A stretch of 64,000 nt of DNA from assembly GCA_965237405.1 (NCBI GenBank), contig OZ250139.1, positions 2,294,001 to 2,358,000 of the forward strand, in the 5' to 3' direction. The translations under genes were made by a program, and so were the position numbers. Below the pieces are notes generated by a model. It was not told the DNA's origin and did not search any database. It saw nothing but the letters and a program-made list of their open reading frames with translations. This DNA comes from CAUZIB01 sp963663925 (GTDB taxonomy: Bacteria > Acidobacteriota > Vicinamibacteria > Vicinamibacterales > UBA8438). Shown here piece after piece: positions 26,008 to 35,045 of this stretch; position 1 is the first letter of the stretch; each line of letters begins with the position of its first letter.

Positions 26008-26046
26008 TAGCCTACCGCGGGACGGCGGGCGGTTCAACGGGGACGC
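26008..26046 (+). repeat. Dispersed 39-bp repeat, copy 2
   Basis: This is an exact copy of 17937-17975, with the similarity continuing into TTACG and GGTGCGCG blocks. It lies upstream of the sulfatase-like gene's start, between it and the PQQ-like gene. The half-motif at 23845 has the same GGCGGG-TCAACGGGGACGG spacing. Confidence 0.7.
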
Positions 26047-26121
26047 GGGTTACGCGTCATGTAGGTGCGCGTCATCCGCCTCGTAGCACAGGATGCGCTT
26101 GGCCTCGTCGAGATGCTCTAG

Positions 26122-27501
26122 CTAGTAGTCGGCCACGGCCAGCGAGACACGGATCAGCTCCTTGTCGTTCCGCTGGAAGATGTGACGGTTCGCGTATGCC
26201 GGGTGCGACCAGTTGGCGATCCGGGGCCCAGTCGTCCGCTGGGTTGCCGATGTTGGTTCGATCAGCTTCGTCCGGTCGAGCTCGACATACCCTTCGGAGG
26301 TGAACTGGGCGATGATCAGGTCTCCTTCCTCGTTGTTGACGAAGTACCGGTCACCGTGTCGGACCATGAACGCAGCACCCCAGCGGTTTTGAGTGGTCAT
26401 CGCGTCGCTCGTCCACACGCGTTCCCCGGTACGGGCATCCAGCCCCCGAAGTTCCCCGTAGCTGCCCACGCCGTAGATGTAGTCATCCGAAATGATGGGG
26501 GTCGTGATCAGCGCGTGCAACCCCTCAGTCTGGTCGGGCAACTCGCTCCGGGCTGTGCCCTTCCACAGCATCGTCGCGTCGGGACGGTCGGGGTTGAGAC
26601 GCATCATCAGCGAGCCCCGGAAGAAATTGCTCACCAGAAGGTAGTTCTCGGTCCGGATCGGTGTCGCCACCGTGACCCCCATATTGAGCTCCCACGGCTG
26701 CTCCCAGTACTGCTCCCCCGTATCGGGATTGAGCGAGGCCAGAGCCGCTGGGTGCCAGATGATCAGCTGCCGCACACCGCCCGCTTCGTAAATCACCGGC
26801 TGGGCGTAGCCCATCTCCGTTCCGGTCGGGAGCGCCCGCCAGATCTCGTTGCCGGTGAGCTTGTCGAACGCGACAACGAGGGCATCAGGCTTACCGCCAA
26901 CGATAGTGACCAGTCGGTTGCCGTCGACCAGCGGTGCGCTCGTGATGCCCCAGGTCGGCACGCTTGTGTCGTACTCTTCGACGAAGTCCTTCTGCCAGCG
27001 GACGGCCCCGGTGGCCACGTCGAGGCAGAACAAGCGGCCGGTCGCACCAACCACATACACCCGGTCGCCATCCACGGTCGGCGTCGCGCGCGGGCCGATG
27101 GCGTACGCCGTCTGGATCATCCGGTAGCTCGTCTGCCACTCGTGGGTCCACAGGGTCTCTCCGGTCTGCTCGTCGAGCGCCACCGCGCGTTCGGTCCCGT
27201 CCAGGGTCCGCGACTGAGGGTCCTCGCGCCAATCAAGCAGGAATACGCGTCCGTCGGCGACGGCCGGCCCCGCGTACCCGGATCCGACTGGAGCGCGCCA
27301 GCTCACCTTGAGACCGCTTTCGGGAAACCGGTCGATGATCCCGTCTTCGTGCCAGATGCCGAGCCGGTCGGCCCCCCGCCATTGCGGCCAGTCCTCGGCA
27401 TCGACCGAATTGACGCTCCAACACACCGAAGCGACGATGAGCCCCACCAGAACACGCCACCGACCAGCACGGTGTCCGTCGTGAACTCTTGGCAACTTCA
27501 A
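26122..27501 (-). CDS. Exported PQQ-like beta-propeller protein
   Basis: The 459-residue protein has a signal peptide (RVLVGLIVASVCWSVNSVDA) and begins the mature domain with EDWPQWRGADRLGIW. Repeated propeller blades follow, each with an AxDxxTGExLW-type tail (ALDEQTGETLWTHEW, CLDVATGAVRWQKDF, AFDKLTGNEIW, GLDARTGERVW). This is the PQQ_2/BamB-like fold. Most exported members of this group lack PQQ and are of unknown function. They are very abundant in Acidobacteriota and Planctomycetota, which supports the suggested lineage. Confidence 0.82.
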   Translation of the reverse strand: MKLPRVHDGHRAGRWRVLVGLIVASVCWSVNSVDAEDWPQWRGADRLGIWHEDGIIDRFPESGLKVSWRAPVGSGYAGPAVADGRVFLLDWREDPQSRTLDGTERAVALDEQTGETLWTHEWQTSYRMIQTAYAIGPRATPTVDGDRVYVVGATGRLFCLDVATGAVRWQKDFVEEYDTSVPTWGITSAPLVDGNRLVTIVGGKPDALVVAFDKLTGNEIWRALPTGTEMGYAQPVIYEAGGVRQLIIWHPAALASLNPDTGEQYWEQPWELNMGVTVATPIRTENYLLVSNFFRGSLMMRLNPDRPDATMLWKGTARSELPDQTEGLHALITTPIISDDYIYGVGSYGELRGLDARTGERVWTSDAMTTQNRWGAAFMVRHGDRYFVNNEEGDLIIAQFTSEGYVELDRTKLIEPTSATQRTTGPRIANWSHPAYANRHIFQRNDKELIRVSLAVADY

Positions 27502-27930
27502 AGCTCAGCCCCTCCTCGCCAGTCTGACGCCGGCTCGCTCGGACTCTAGCACACCCCGAATCTGCGGGGCCTTTATGAAGGACATGAGCCGCCCAGCACG
27601 GAAAGAGCCGTAGGCTAACAACCACCAATTCCCGCTGAGACTGTCAGGACACGCCTTAGGTGGAAGCCGAATGTGCACCAGTGGATCGTGCTGTGGCTGG
27701 GTTTCCTTCTAGTCGCATTGTCCTTCTCCTTGTTCTTTCCCTTTACCTAGTACTTGTTCTGGTGCTAGATCTTTTACTTGTACTTGTACTGGTCTATTTC
27801 TTTTCTATGCCTTCTACTCTCACACTGTTGTTTTAGTTGGTGTGTGAGGCACCTGGAAAACGAAGGCTGAGAGGGATTGCGCGGCACGTGAGCGTTTGGT
27901 ACAACGGTCCTTACGGAAGAGGCAATTCCC
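27502..27930 (-). other. Gene-free stretch with T/C-rich low-complexity block
   Basis: No gene is supported here. Bases 27715-27815 are strongly pyrimidine-biased on the plus strand (repeated TTGTCCTTCTCC and ACTTGT units). No promoter or terminator is convincing. Confidence 0.3.
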
Positions 27931-28311
27931 ATGGAACAAAACACCGGAGAGCCCTCAGCCCGGCATCCCCGCAAATGCACCGCCCGCAGTAAGCGCAGCA
28001 AACAGCTCTGTAAGCGATGGGCGATGAAGGCTCAGACCGTCTGTACCATGCATGGGGGAAAGGCTCCCCGCGCACTCGCCAAGGCTCACGCCGCAATGGA
28101 AGTGGCCGACATGCGGTTGCGTGGCCTGACCACAGTAGCCGTTGATGCTTTAGAGCGTTTACTGATGGCGAACTCAGAGGCGGTTGTGCTCGGTGCGGCG
28201 AAGGACGTGCTGGATCGCGCGCGCGGGGGGGGGGGGGCTCAAAGCCGCCGACCGCGTCGAAGTGGCGGCTGCGATTACGGTGAAGCGACCCTGGTAATGG
28301 TGGAGACGTAG
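27931..28311 (+). pseudogene. HGG-motif phage-type protein disrupted at a G13 tract
   Basis: The 5' part encodes CTARSKRSKQLCKRWAMKAQ and CTMHGGKAPRALAKAHA, a CxxxxKR...CxxHGGxxP motif known from phage and mobile-element proteins. After DVLDRAR a run of 13 G residues (28225-28237) interrupts the frame. In the +1 frame the expected continuation is GLKAADRVEVAAAITVKRPW, followed by a stop. So the annotated tail (AQSRRPRRS...) is out of frame. The gene is either phase-variable at the G-tract or simply broken. Confidence 0.6.
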
Positions 28312-28668
28312 TCTCTTAAATTGGTTTAGGTTCCGGTCAAGACATGGCAGCCTTCGGATCGGCTCCGAAATGATTCGCGCCACGAGTTCCATTCACACAC
28401 GCAAAGAAAAAGGTTAAACAAGGGGACGAACCCCATCCAGCCCGAACAGTCAATGTCGTGCATGCGCCGAACGGCCACAGCTAGCGACGGAACAAGAATA
28501 GCGAGCTGAAATAGAGCGGCGAGAACGCTTTCGTCTGTTTCTGCCGCGATGCCAAAGAGGCCCTCGCTTAGGATGAGAACTAAGGCAATAATCAGGTTAC
28601 CCAGATTGAACAACCAGAATTCCTTCCGCCGCGCACGACCGGTGAACACCGCGTACTTCTTCCACGGC

Positions 28669-28734
28669 GCAAGATACCAGTCCAGTACCGGCGTCGCGGT
28701 CGCAAGATACCAGTCCAGTACCGGCGTCGCGATC
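28669..28734 (+). repeat. Tandem 33-bp duplication
   Basis: Two adjacent copies begin GCAAGATACCAGTCCAGTAC and encode the repeated minus-strand peptide ATPVLDWYLA. It is in frame, so it lengthens the DUF805 protein without shifting it. Confidence 0.85.
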
Positions 28735-28770
28735 GGGGGAAACGGTTGGCTTGGAGACGGAAGTGGTATC

Positions 28771-28814
28771 TCGGATGATGTGCCACGGTAAATCGGATGA
28801 CGTGCCACGGTAAA
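28771..28814 (+). repeat. Tandem 22-bp duplication
   Basis: Two copies differing at one position (TCGGATGATGTGCCACGG against TCGGATGACGTGCCACGG) are directly adjacent. The 22-bp unit is not a multiple of three and shifts the frame of the zinc-ribbon DUF805 gene. Confidence 0.85.
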
Positions 28815-29907
28815 TAGGTAACCCACAGACATGGCAAAATTTCGCGATAACTTTTGCCTTTGCACCACAGTTGATGCAGTAAGTCGGCGGTGAATTGTCA
28901 TCTGCATCCGTCACAGACATCTTTTGTGCTTTGAACGAATAGCCGCAATCACACCGCTCAGCCGTGTCTGGATTAATTAACCGGCAATTCGGACATTCCA
29001 TCTCTTATCCTACGGCTGCCAATCAAAGTATGGTTTCGCCAAGCCTCTAGCCTACCGCTAGTCGGACACTCTACGTCGGCCATCCAGGAACGACATGGCT
29101 GCTATTTAATCGGGTGGGAGATGCGAGAAACCGCCATGGCTGGAAACTATCGCCGCCATGGCGGAACTAGTCGGAGGTCTTGCCGCTCCTGTCGCGCAAC
29201 TCTTTTATATCTTTTAATTTATTTTCCACCGTCCGCACAGCAACTCTGAGGCCGATCCGCTCGGTCATCGCCTCAATAAATGCAGCCGCCTTGGAGTTTT
29301 GCGACAAATCGATCTTGGCCTTCTCTGCCAGCGCGGCGATGATACTTAGCAGCGTCGCCCGCTCGCGTTCCCCAAGGGGTTTAGGTTTATCGAGAGCATC
29401 AGCGGAGTCGGGTGCCGAAGGGGTCGGCATCTTCTCGGCCAGGTCGTCCAGGGCCTTCCGTAGCACCCCCAGGACGCACCCACTAGAGAGCGCTGAGGGC
29501 GACGTAGAATAGATTCCAGTGGACGATCTCACCGGCTCTAGTTGGCACTGGACCTTGTCTCGCTTCACCCAGGCCCCATCGATGCCCGTGATGTCGATAA
29601 AGGGAAGCTGGGCCTGGTTGTGATAGTCGTGTTCAATCTGCTGTCTCCCAGGTATGCCTCGCTCCCCCTCTATCAGCAAGTCCCAGAGCCCCGCCTCAAT
29701 AGTTGGTGTTCCGAGGTTGTATCCAATAGGAACCTTTTGTCTCGTGCCAGTCGGAACGTTCACGACCAACGGCAGATGTTCTTCGAGGGCAAAGCGTAAG
29801 ACGTCAGCGTGGCTCAGGCTCTCGCCACTCTTCTCCGATGCGGCTTTAGCGTCCGCCCCTGCGGCGGCAATCTGCGCGTTAATGAGGGCTATCTCCTCAT
29901 CGGTCTT

Positions 29908-31347
29908 TTGGGGATGTCCCACTGACTGTTGAAAATTGAAGCGGCGGCTCCTCACTGCTCGTGATACACGAGTGGTGGGCAACCCGAGGCGACACGCCTC
30001 ACAGCAAAGGAGCCGCCATGAAGAAGTCTCGCACAGTCCGTCCGACCGCCGGTGTTGAATCTCCGACCACGCGTCGGCTGCCGCTCGTCGAGTTGCTGAT
30101 TGACACCGCAGCGGAGCTGTTCGACCTTGCGGTGCGGTCGGGATTGCAGGTCCTGGACGCCATGCTCGAGGAGGATCGGACGGCGATCTGCGGGCCGCGC
30201 TACGCGCACCAAGCCGACCGCACGGCGTCGCGGGCCGGGACGGTGGCCAGTACCGTCGTCCTCGGGGGGCGGAAGGTATCGATCCGCCGCCCCCGGGTCC
30301 GCTCGGGGCGCCAGGAGGTGCCGCTCCCGACCTTCCAGACGATGGCCCAGACCGATCCACTGCGGCGGCGCACCGTCGAGCAGCTGTTGGTCGGCGTGAG
30401 CACCCGAGGCTATGCCCGGAGTCTGGAGCCGCTTCCGGCCGACATCCCCAGCCGCAGTGTGAGTAAGAGCGCCGTCAGCCGCCGGTTTGTCGCCAAGACC
30501 GCCTCGCAGCTGGCCGCGTGGCAGGCGACGCCCCTCGACGAGCTGGATCTGGTCGGTCTCCTGCTCGACGGTGTCCACATCGGCGAGCACTGTGTGGTCG
30601 TCGCGTTGGGGATCGGCGTCGACGGCACAAAGCACGCCCTCGGGCTCTGGGAAGGTTCGACGGAGAACGCGACCGTCTGTCAGAGCCTGCTCGCCAACCT
30701 CCAGAGTCGTGGCCTGCGCACCGATCGGAGCATCCTCGTGATGCTCGATGGGTCGAAGGCGCTACGGGCGGCGGTCACGGCGGTGTTCGGGCGTGCCGCG
30801 CTGGTGCAGCGCTGCCAAATCCACAAGACCCGCAACATCCTCGACCATCTGCCGGAGCGTCAGCGGCCCTGGGTACTGGCGATCCTCAAGCGCGCCTATC
30901 AGAGCGAGGACGTCAAGACCGCGACGCGGTTGCTGCGACACCTCGCCCGCCGTCTCGACCAGGAGCATCCCTGCGCGGCGGCCAGTGTGCGCGAAGGGCT
31001 CGAGGAGACGGTGACCGTGCTGACGCTTGGCCTCTCGCCGCGTCTCCAGCGCTCGCTGGCCACGACCAACGCCGCCGAGAGCCTCATCAGCAGGACCCGC
31101 CACGTCAAACGCAACGTGAAGCGCTGGCGGGGCGGCCAGATGATGCTGCGCTGGGTCGCCGCCGGCGTCCTCGAAGCGGCCAAGGGGTTCCGGCGCCTGA
31201 AGGGACGTGCTGATATGCCGCAACTGATCGCGGCCCTCCGCGCCCGAGATCAGCGCCTCGGCCTCGGAGACGCTACGGAGGTGCAGCAGGTCGCGTAGAA
31301 TCTCACCCGAGCCGCCGCCGAATTCCAACAGCGGCCGGGACATCCCC
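29908..31347 (+). mobile_element. IS256-family insertion sequence with 8-bp target duplication
   Basis: The element has inverted GGGGATGTCCC-type ends (29910-29920 and, reversed, 31337-31347) with similar sequences further in. The flanks carry the direct repeat TCGGTCTT at 29900-29907 and 31348-31355, an 8-bp target-site duplication normal for IS256. The target gene is read across both flanks. Confidence 0.85.
30018..31298 (+). CDS. IS256 family transposase
   Basis: The ATG at 30018 has an AAAGGAG ribosome-binding site. The 426-residue protein shows the IS256/mutator DDE core: LVGLLLDGVHIGEHCVVVAL (first Asp), ILVMLDGSKALRAAV (second Asp), VQRCQIHKTRNILDHLP and TTNAAESLISRTRHVKRN (Glu). It is of normal length and appears intact, so the element may be able to move. 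Confidence 0.88.
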   Translation: MKKSRTVRPTAGVESPTTRRLPLVELLIDTAAELFDLAVRSGLQVLDAMLEEDRTAICGPRYAHQADRTASRAGTVASTVVLGGRKVSIRRPRVRSGRQEVPLPTFQTMAQTDPLRRRTVEQLLVGVSTRGYARSLEPLPADIPSRSVSKSAVSRRFVAKTASQLAAWQATPLDELDLVGLLLDGVHIGEHCVVVALGIGVDGTKHALGLWEGSTENATVCQSLLANLQSRGLRTDRSILVMLDGSKALRAAVTAVFGRAALVQRCQIHKTRNILDHLPERQRPWVLAILKRAYQSEDVKTATRLLRHLARRLDQEHPCAAASVREGLEETVTVLTLGLSPRLQRSLATTNAAESLISRTRHVKRNVKRWRGGQMMLRWVAAGVLEAAKGFRRLKGRADMPQLIAALRARDQRLGLGDATEVQQVA

Positions 31348-31685
31348 TCGGTCTTCGCTGCGGCTAGTTGAGCCTTAAGTTCGGAGAGACTCTTATCGTA
31401 TTCAAACTTACGCCGTGCATCTTCCAGATAGTTCGCGGCATGGTAACCCCGCATGTCGTAGATGGGCAGCCACTGTCCGCGCTCGTCTGTGCGCGCTCGA
31501 AGCGCCCACTTATCGAACGTCATAGGCGGCCACCACGCGCCGTGAAGGGTTGCACGGTTGCAGTGTAATGCGGGTCGAACGTCTGATGTTGGCTGACAGC
31601 GTCCGTGCCGGATAGCGGATTGTCGTAGCGTCGACGCGCGTGAAACGTTTGAGAGCCCCCCCCCGACTCGGGTATCATGCCGCCC

Positions 31686-32034
31686 ATGCGACAAGACCTT
31701 CCGGTACTCGCGGTGCTCCTAATTCGTGGCGTGTGGTGGAGAGCCCGCCCCGTCTCCGGTGTCACCTCCTAACGAGCCGGCGCCCGAGGCGTCGCTCAGG
31801 CTGTACGTCTTCGACTGTGGCCGTCTCACCATCGCCTCGCTCGAACATCTCGAACGTTTCAGCATCGAAAGCAATGAGACCGATGTCCGGGAGCTCATTG
31901 TGCCCTGCTATGTCGTCGAACACCCGGACGGCCGGATGCTGTGGGACGGAGGACTCCCGTCATCCTTCACGACACCGCCCAGTCATCGGCCCTACGCGAA
32001 GATCGACCGGCTGCTGACTCATGCCCCGTATTGA
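31686..32034 (+). pseudogene. N-acyl-homoserine lactonase-like protein, 5' fragment
   Basis: A start at 31686 gives MRQDLPVLAVLLI before a frameshift; the second frame continues VACGGEPAPSPVSPPNEP, a lipobox Cys and linker. It then reads LRLYVFDCGRLTIASLEHLE and VRELIVPCYVVEHPDGRMLW, typical of the start of metallo-beta-lactamase-fold N-acyl-homoserine lactonases. It ends at a stop at 32034 before the HxHxDH metal motif. The polyketide synthase gene starts inside its tail at 32021. This is a remnant. Confidence 0.55.
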
Positions 32035-33070
32035 TTCGCTCGCAACCTCTCTGCCCGCCCACCGCTGCGACCAATCGGATGTACGCAACGAGATGGCTCG
32101 CGTGTGTCGCGGCGACCGTGCGATGGAGCGGTTGCTTCCGGTCTTTGACCGGATCGGTGTTGACACGCGGTACTTCGTTCGCCCTCCCGAGTGGTACTCC
32201 GAGGGCCAGCCGTTCGAGACGCGTAACGCGGTCTATGCGACGTCGGCGCTCGAGCTTGCCGAGGAGGCTGCGCGCGCCTGTCTCGACCGGTCGGGGACCA
32301 GCCCTGACACGATCGACCACATCTATTTTGTGACGACGACGGGACTGATGACCCCGAGTCTCGATGCGAGGTTGGCGTCGCGGCTGGGTTTGCGACCCGA
32401 TGTTCGACGCTTGCCGCTCTTTGGCTTGGGGTGCGCAGCCGGTGCTGGAGCGCTCGTGCGGGCGGCGGACACACTCCGCGCGTATCCCACGCATCGCGCC
32501 CTGGTTATCTCGGTCGAGCTCTGTAGCCTGGTCTTTTCTCCCGTCGCGCGGACCGCTACCGACCTGGTCGGCGCCGCGCTCTTTGGCGACGGAGCCGCTG
32601 CCGTCGTCGTCGCGGGTGACGAGACGGGAGGCGAGGGCCCCGCGATTCGGGCGACACGAACGCACCTTTTTCAGGAGGCCCCGGACCTCATGGGATGGAA
32701 CTTTACCGCCGACGGCATGCGTTTGGTCTTGTCCCGGGACGTACCCAAGTTCGTCGCGACCGGTGTGGCGCCGGTGGTCAATCAATTTCTGGACGCTCAG
32801 GGCCTGTCGCTTCCTGACCTCAGCCACCTAATCCTCCATCCAGGCGGCGCGAAAGTCATGGCAACCTACCGCTCGGTGTTCGGCCTTGACGACGTCGCGC
32901 TCAACAACGCTCGCGAGACCATGCGCCGATACGGCAATCAGTCGAGCGCGTCGGTGCTGTTCATGCTCAACGACCTTGTTACCTCAGGTCGGCCCCGAGC
33001 CGGTGACACCGGTTTCATGATGGCTCTGGGGCCCGGTTTTGCTGCCGAGATGCTGACGCTCGAGTGGTGA
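32021..33070 (+). CDS. Type III polyketide synthase
   Basis: The 349-residue protein has the thiolase-fold triad of chalcone/stilbene synthases: Cys138 in PLFGLGCAAGAG, His273 in LILHPGGAKV, and Asn306 in RYGNQSSASVLF. N-terminal and C-terminal ketosynthase-like halves are complete. It condenses malonyl-CoA units to form alkylresorcinols, pyrones or similar phenolic lipids. It starts a three-gene plus-strand operon with an FAD oxidoreductase (33083) and a methyltransferase (34248), a common arrangement for modification of the product. The start at 32021 overlaps the end of the lactonase fragment. Confidence 0.9.
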   Translation: MPRIDSLATSLPAHRCDQSDVRNEMARVCRGDRAMERLLPVFDRIGVDTRYFVRPPEWYSEGQPFETRNAVYATSALELAEEAARACLDRSGTSPDTIDHIYFVTTTGLMTPSLDARLASRLGLRPDVRRLPLFGLGCAAGAGALVRAADTLRAYPTHRALVISVELCSLVFSPVARTATDLVGAALFGDGAAAVVVAGDETGGEGPAIRATRTHLFQEAPDLMGWNFTADGMRLVLSRDVPKFVATGVAPVVNQFLDAQGLSLPDLSHLILHPGGAKVMATYRSVFGLDDVALNNARETMRRYGNQSSASVLFMLNDLVTSGRPRAGDTGFMMALGPGFAAEMLTLEW

Positions 33071-33082
33071 CCCGAACGATAC

Positions 33083-34243
33083 GTGGAACGGACACCCGAT
33101 GTCACGATCGTGGGCGGTGGGCCGGCGGGTTCGGCCCTCGCGGTCCTATTGGGTAGGCAGGGTGTGACGGTCGTGCTCTACGAAAAAGCACACCATCCGA
33201 GACTCAAACCGTGCGGCGAGGGTTTGCTTCCCCACGGTGTTGCTGCCCTGCGTCAGATCGCCGGTATTCCCGATGTCCCACATGTGAAGGGTCTGCGGTT
33301 CGTCGCCGGAACGGCATCGGCCGACGCCGATTTTCCTAATGATGATGGGCTCGTCGTTCGCCGCGATCGATTTGATGCCTGGCTGTTCGAGCTCGCGGGC
33401 GGCACGCCGAATATTGATGCTCGACCCGGAACGGCGTATCGACCTGGTCCGACCGGGTTGCTTGTTGGCGCGGATGGGTGCCACTCGATGTTCCACCGCC
33501 AGCTTCCTGGCAAGGTAGCTTCCCCACGACGCGCAGGGCTCTCCAGCCATGTTGTGGGTCTGACGGGGCTCGGCGACCGCGTCGAGGTCTTTTTTCATGA
33601 CGACGGAGAGCTCTACGTCGCGCCGACTGGCGGGGGAGAAGCGTCGGTCTCGGCGCTGTTTGACTATCGCCATTTTCGTCGAGACGGCATCACGTACCTG
33701 CTGAACAAGACGGCGTGGCTGCGAGGCCGCCTATCGCACCTTGAATTCACGACACCTGTGCTCGCCGCCGCACCGCTTGGACTGTACGTTCCGCGGATCG
33801 TCGATCGAAGTCAACGGCTGCTTCTGGTTGGCGACGCGGCCGGCACACCCGACCCGATCACCGCGGGCGGTCTGGCACTGGCCCTGGCAGCGACGCGGAT
33901 CGCGGCGGATGCGATTGTCACCGGAGCGTTCGACAAGTACGAGCGACGCCGACTCGAGATGGGGCGCGCGGCAAATCGTCTTGGCCGGCTGATACTCTGC
34001 CTGGGTCGCACCGAGCGTCGAGCGGAGTGGGTGTTACGCCACCTGGCGTGGGGTGTTGAGCCACTGCTCAACCTGGCGCTCCGACGTTCCCAGGTGTCCG
34101 GCTCTGGACCCTTTGACTTCGTTCGTCCAAAGCTGGGTCGAGAGACGAACGCCGCTCAGGACGGGCTCTGGGCTTCAGGCTCCGTCGCCGCCGACACACG
34201 ACGTCTTGACTCGCGACGCCCGACCTCCGACTCACGGTCCTGA
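33083..34243 (+). CDS. FAD-dependent oxidoreductase (polyketide tailoring)
   Basis: The 386-residue enzyme begins with a dinucleotide fold, DVTIVGGGPAGSALAVLLGR, then KPCGEGLLPHGV, resembling geranylgeranyl-reductase/halogenase-type flavoproteins. A second FAD motif is LLLVGDAAGTPDPITAGG. It probably hydroxylates or oxidises the polyketide product. It starts 12 bases after the PKS stop. The start codon is GTG at 33083, giving MERTPDVTIVGGG. Confidence 0.85.
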   Translation: MERTPDVTIVGGGPAGSALAVLLGRQGVTVVLYEKAHHPRLKPCGEGLLPHGVAALRQIAGIPDVPHVKGLRFVAGTASADADFPNDDGLVVRRDRFDAWLFELAGGTPNIDARPGTAYRPGPTGLLVGADGCHSMFHRQLPGKVASPRRAGLSSHVVGLTGLGDRVEVFFHDDGELYVAPTGGGEASVSALFDYRHFRRDGITYLLNKTAWLRGRLSHLEFTTPVLAAAPLGLYVPRIVDRSQRLLLVGDAAGTPDPITAGGLALALAATRIAADAIVTGAFDKYERRRLEMGRAANRLGRLILCLGRTERRAEWVLRHLAWGVEPLLNLALRRSQVSGSGPFDFVRPKLGRETNAAQDGLWASGSVAADTRRLDSRRPTSDSRS

Positions 34244-34247
34244 TCCC

Positions 34248-35045
34248 ATGTGGATGTCCCAACGGTCGCTCGAGCGCGAGTTCATGGACGACAACACGCC
34301 GCCACAGGACGTCGTTGACGATGTCTACCAATTTCTCGGTGGAATCAACCGTTGGCTCGGTGGCACCCGCGCGACACTACACCGGTTCGAGGAGTTCAGT
34401 CGCGGATGGCGGGCCGGCCAGCGGGTGGAGGTACTGGACGTGGCAACCGGCGGCGGCGACTTCGCAAGGGCTCTGGTTCGGTGGGGGCACGCACGGGGTT
34501 TCGATGTCAGAGTCACCGCCCTCGACATCAGCGCGAGCGCACTGCGCTCAGCTCGGCAACGGAGCACCAGTGACGCAGCCGGGCTCCGCTACGTGTGCGC
34601 CGATGTCCATCGGGTGCCGTGTCGAGAAGGTGTGTTCGACTACGTCAGCTGTTCGCTATTCTTTCATCATCTGACCGACGACGACGTCATCCGCACGCTC
34701 CAGTCGTTCGACACGCTAGCGACACGAGGGATCGTCGTCAATGACCTGGTCCGACGCTGGCGGCACTATGCCTGGAGTTGGCTCTTTACGCGGCCCTTTA
34801 ACGCCGTCTTACGTCACGACGGGCCGCTGTCGGTGCGCCGCGCGTTTCGGCCGGCAGAGCTGGCCGCACTGACGCGTCGCGCTGGGCTCTCCTGGCTCAC
34901 CATTCGCCTGCACTTCGGACACAGAATGACACTGGCTGGAGAACGCCCAAGCCATCGCCGACCTCGGGACGACGCAGCGGTACATGCACCTCAGCCCGGC
35001 GGCAATCGAGAGCGCGGTCAAGCTCCTCGATCAGCCGGTGTCTGA
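34248..35045 (+). CDS. SAM-dependent methyltransferase (polyketide tailoring), 3' end replaced
   Basis: The ATG at 34248, four bases after the oxidoreductase stop, starts MWMSQRSLEREFMDDNTPPQ. Class I methyltransferase motifs follow: VEVLDVATGGGDFARALVRW, VTALDISASALRSARQ and DVHRVPCREGVFDYVSCS. The C-terminal part from about residue 228 is abnormal: it is the out-of-frame translation of an integrase tail. The enzyme is therefore truncated by about 20-40 residues and extended with unrelated sequence. It may or may not be active. Confidence 0.75.
   Translation: MWMSQRSLEREFMDDNTPPQDVVDDVYQFLGGINRWLGGTRATLHRFEEFSRGWRAGQRVEVLDVATGGGDFARALVRWGHARGFDVRVTALDISASALRSARQRSTSDAAGLRYVCADVHRVPCREGVFDYVSCSLFFHHLTDDDVIRTLQSFDTLATRGIVVNDLVRRWRHYAWSWLFTRPFNAVLRHDGPLSVRRAFRPAELAALTRRAGLSWLTIRLHFGHRMTLAGERPSHRRPRDDAAVHAPQPGGNRERGQAPRSAGV

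Larger units (their letters stand above)
28326..29001 (-). pseudogene. Zinc-ribbon DUF805 membrane protein, frameshifted by duplication
   Basis: The first frame (28597-29001) has two zinc-ribbon knuckles (MECPNCRLINPDTAERCDCG, then YCINCGAKAKVIAKFCHVCG). The second (28326 onward) has the DUF805 domain: WKKYAVFTGRARRKEFWLFN, two membrane helices and RRMHDIDCSGWMGF. A tandem duplication of 22 bp (28771-28814) causes the frame change. Both copies encode PIYRGTSS, in different frames; removing one copy restores a single gene. A second, in-frame 33-bp duplication is at 28669-28734. Confidence 0.75.
29167..31523 (-). pseudogene. Hypothetical gene split by an IS256 element
   Basis: The 5' part (31523 to 31348) reads MTFDKWALRARTDERGQWLP, then a YLEDARRKFEYDKSLSELKA region. 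After the IS the frame resumes with KTDEEIALINAQIAAAGADA and continues to 29167. Removing the IS and one 8-bp duplication joins LAAAKT to DEEIAL in one frame. The whole protein would be about 330 residues. A coiled-coil N-terminus and a central segment (PLVVNVPTGTRQKVPIGYNL) are visible. I do not recognise a domain. The clean target duplication suggests a fairly recent insertion. Confidence 0.75.

Noticed and set aside
26182..27549. Long plus-strand open frame opposite the PQQ-like gene
   Set aside because: It is the antisense shadow of the propeller gene: no signal peptide or domain, Arg/Gly/Pro-rich, and the minus-strand protein has clear family repeats.
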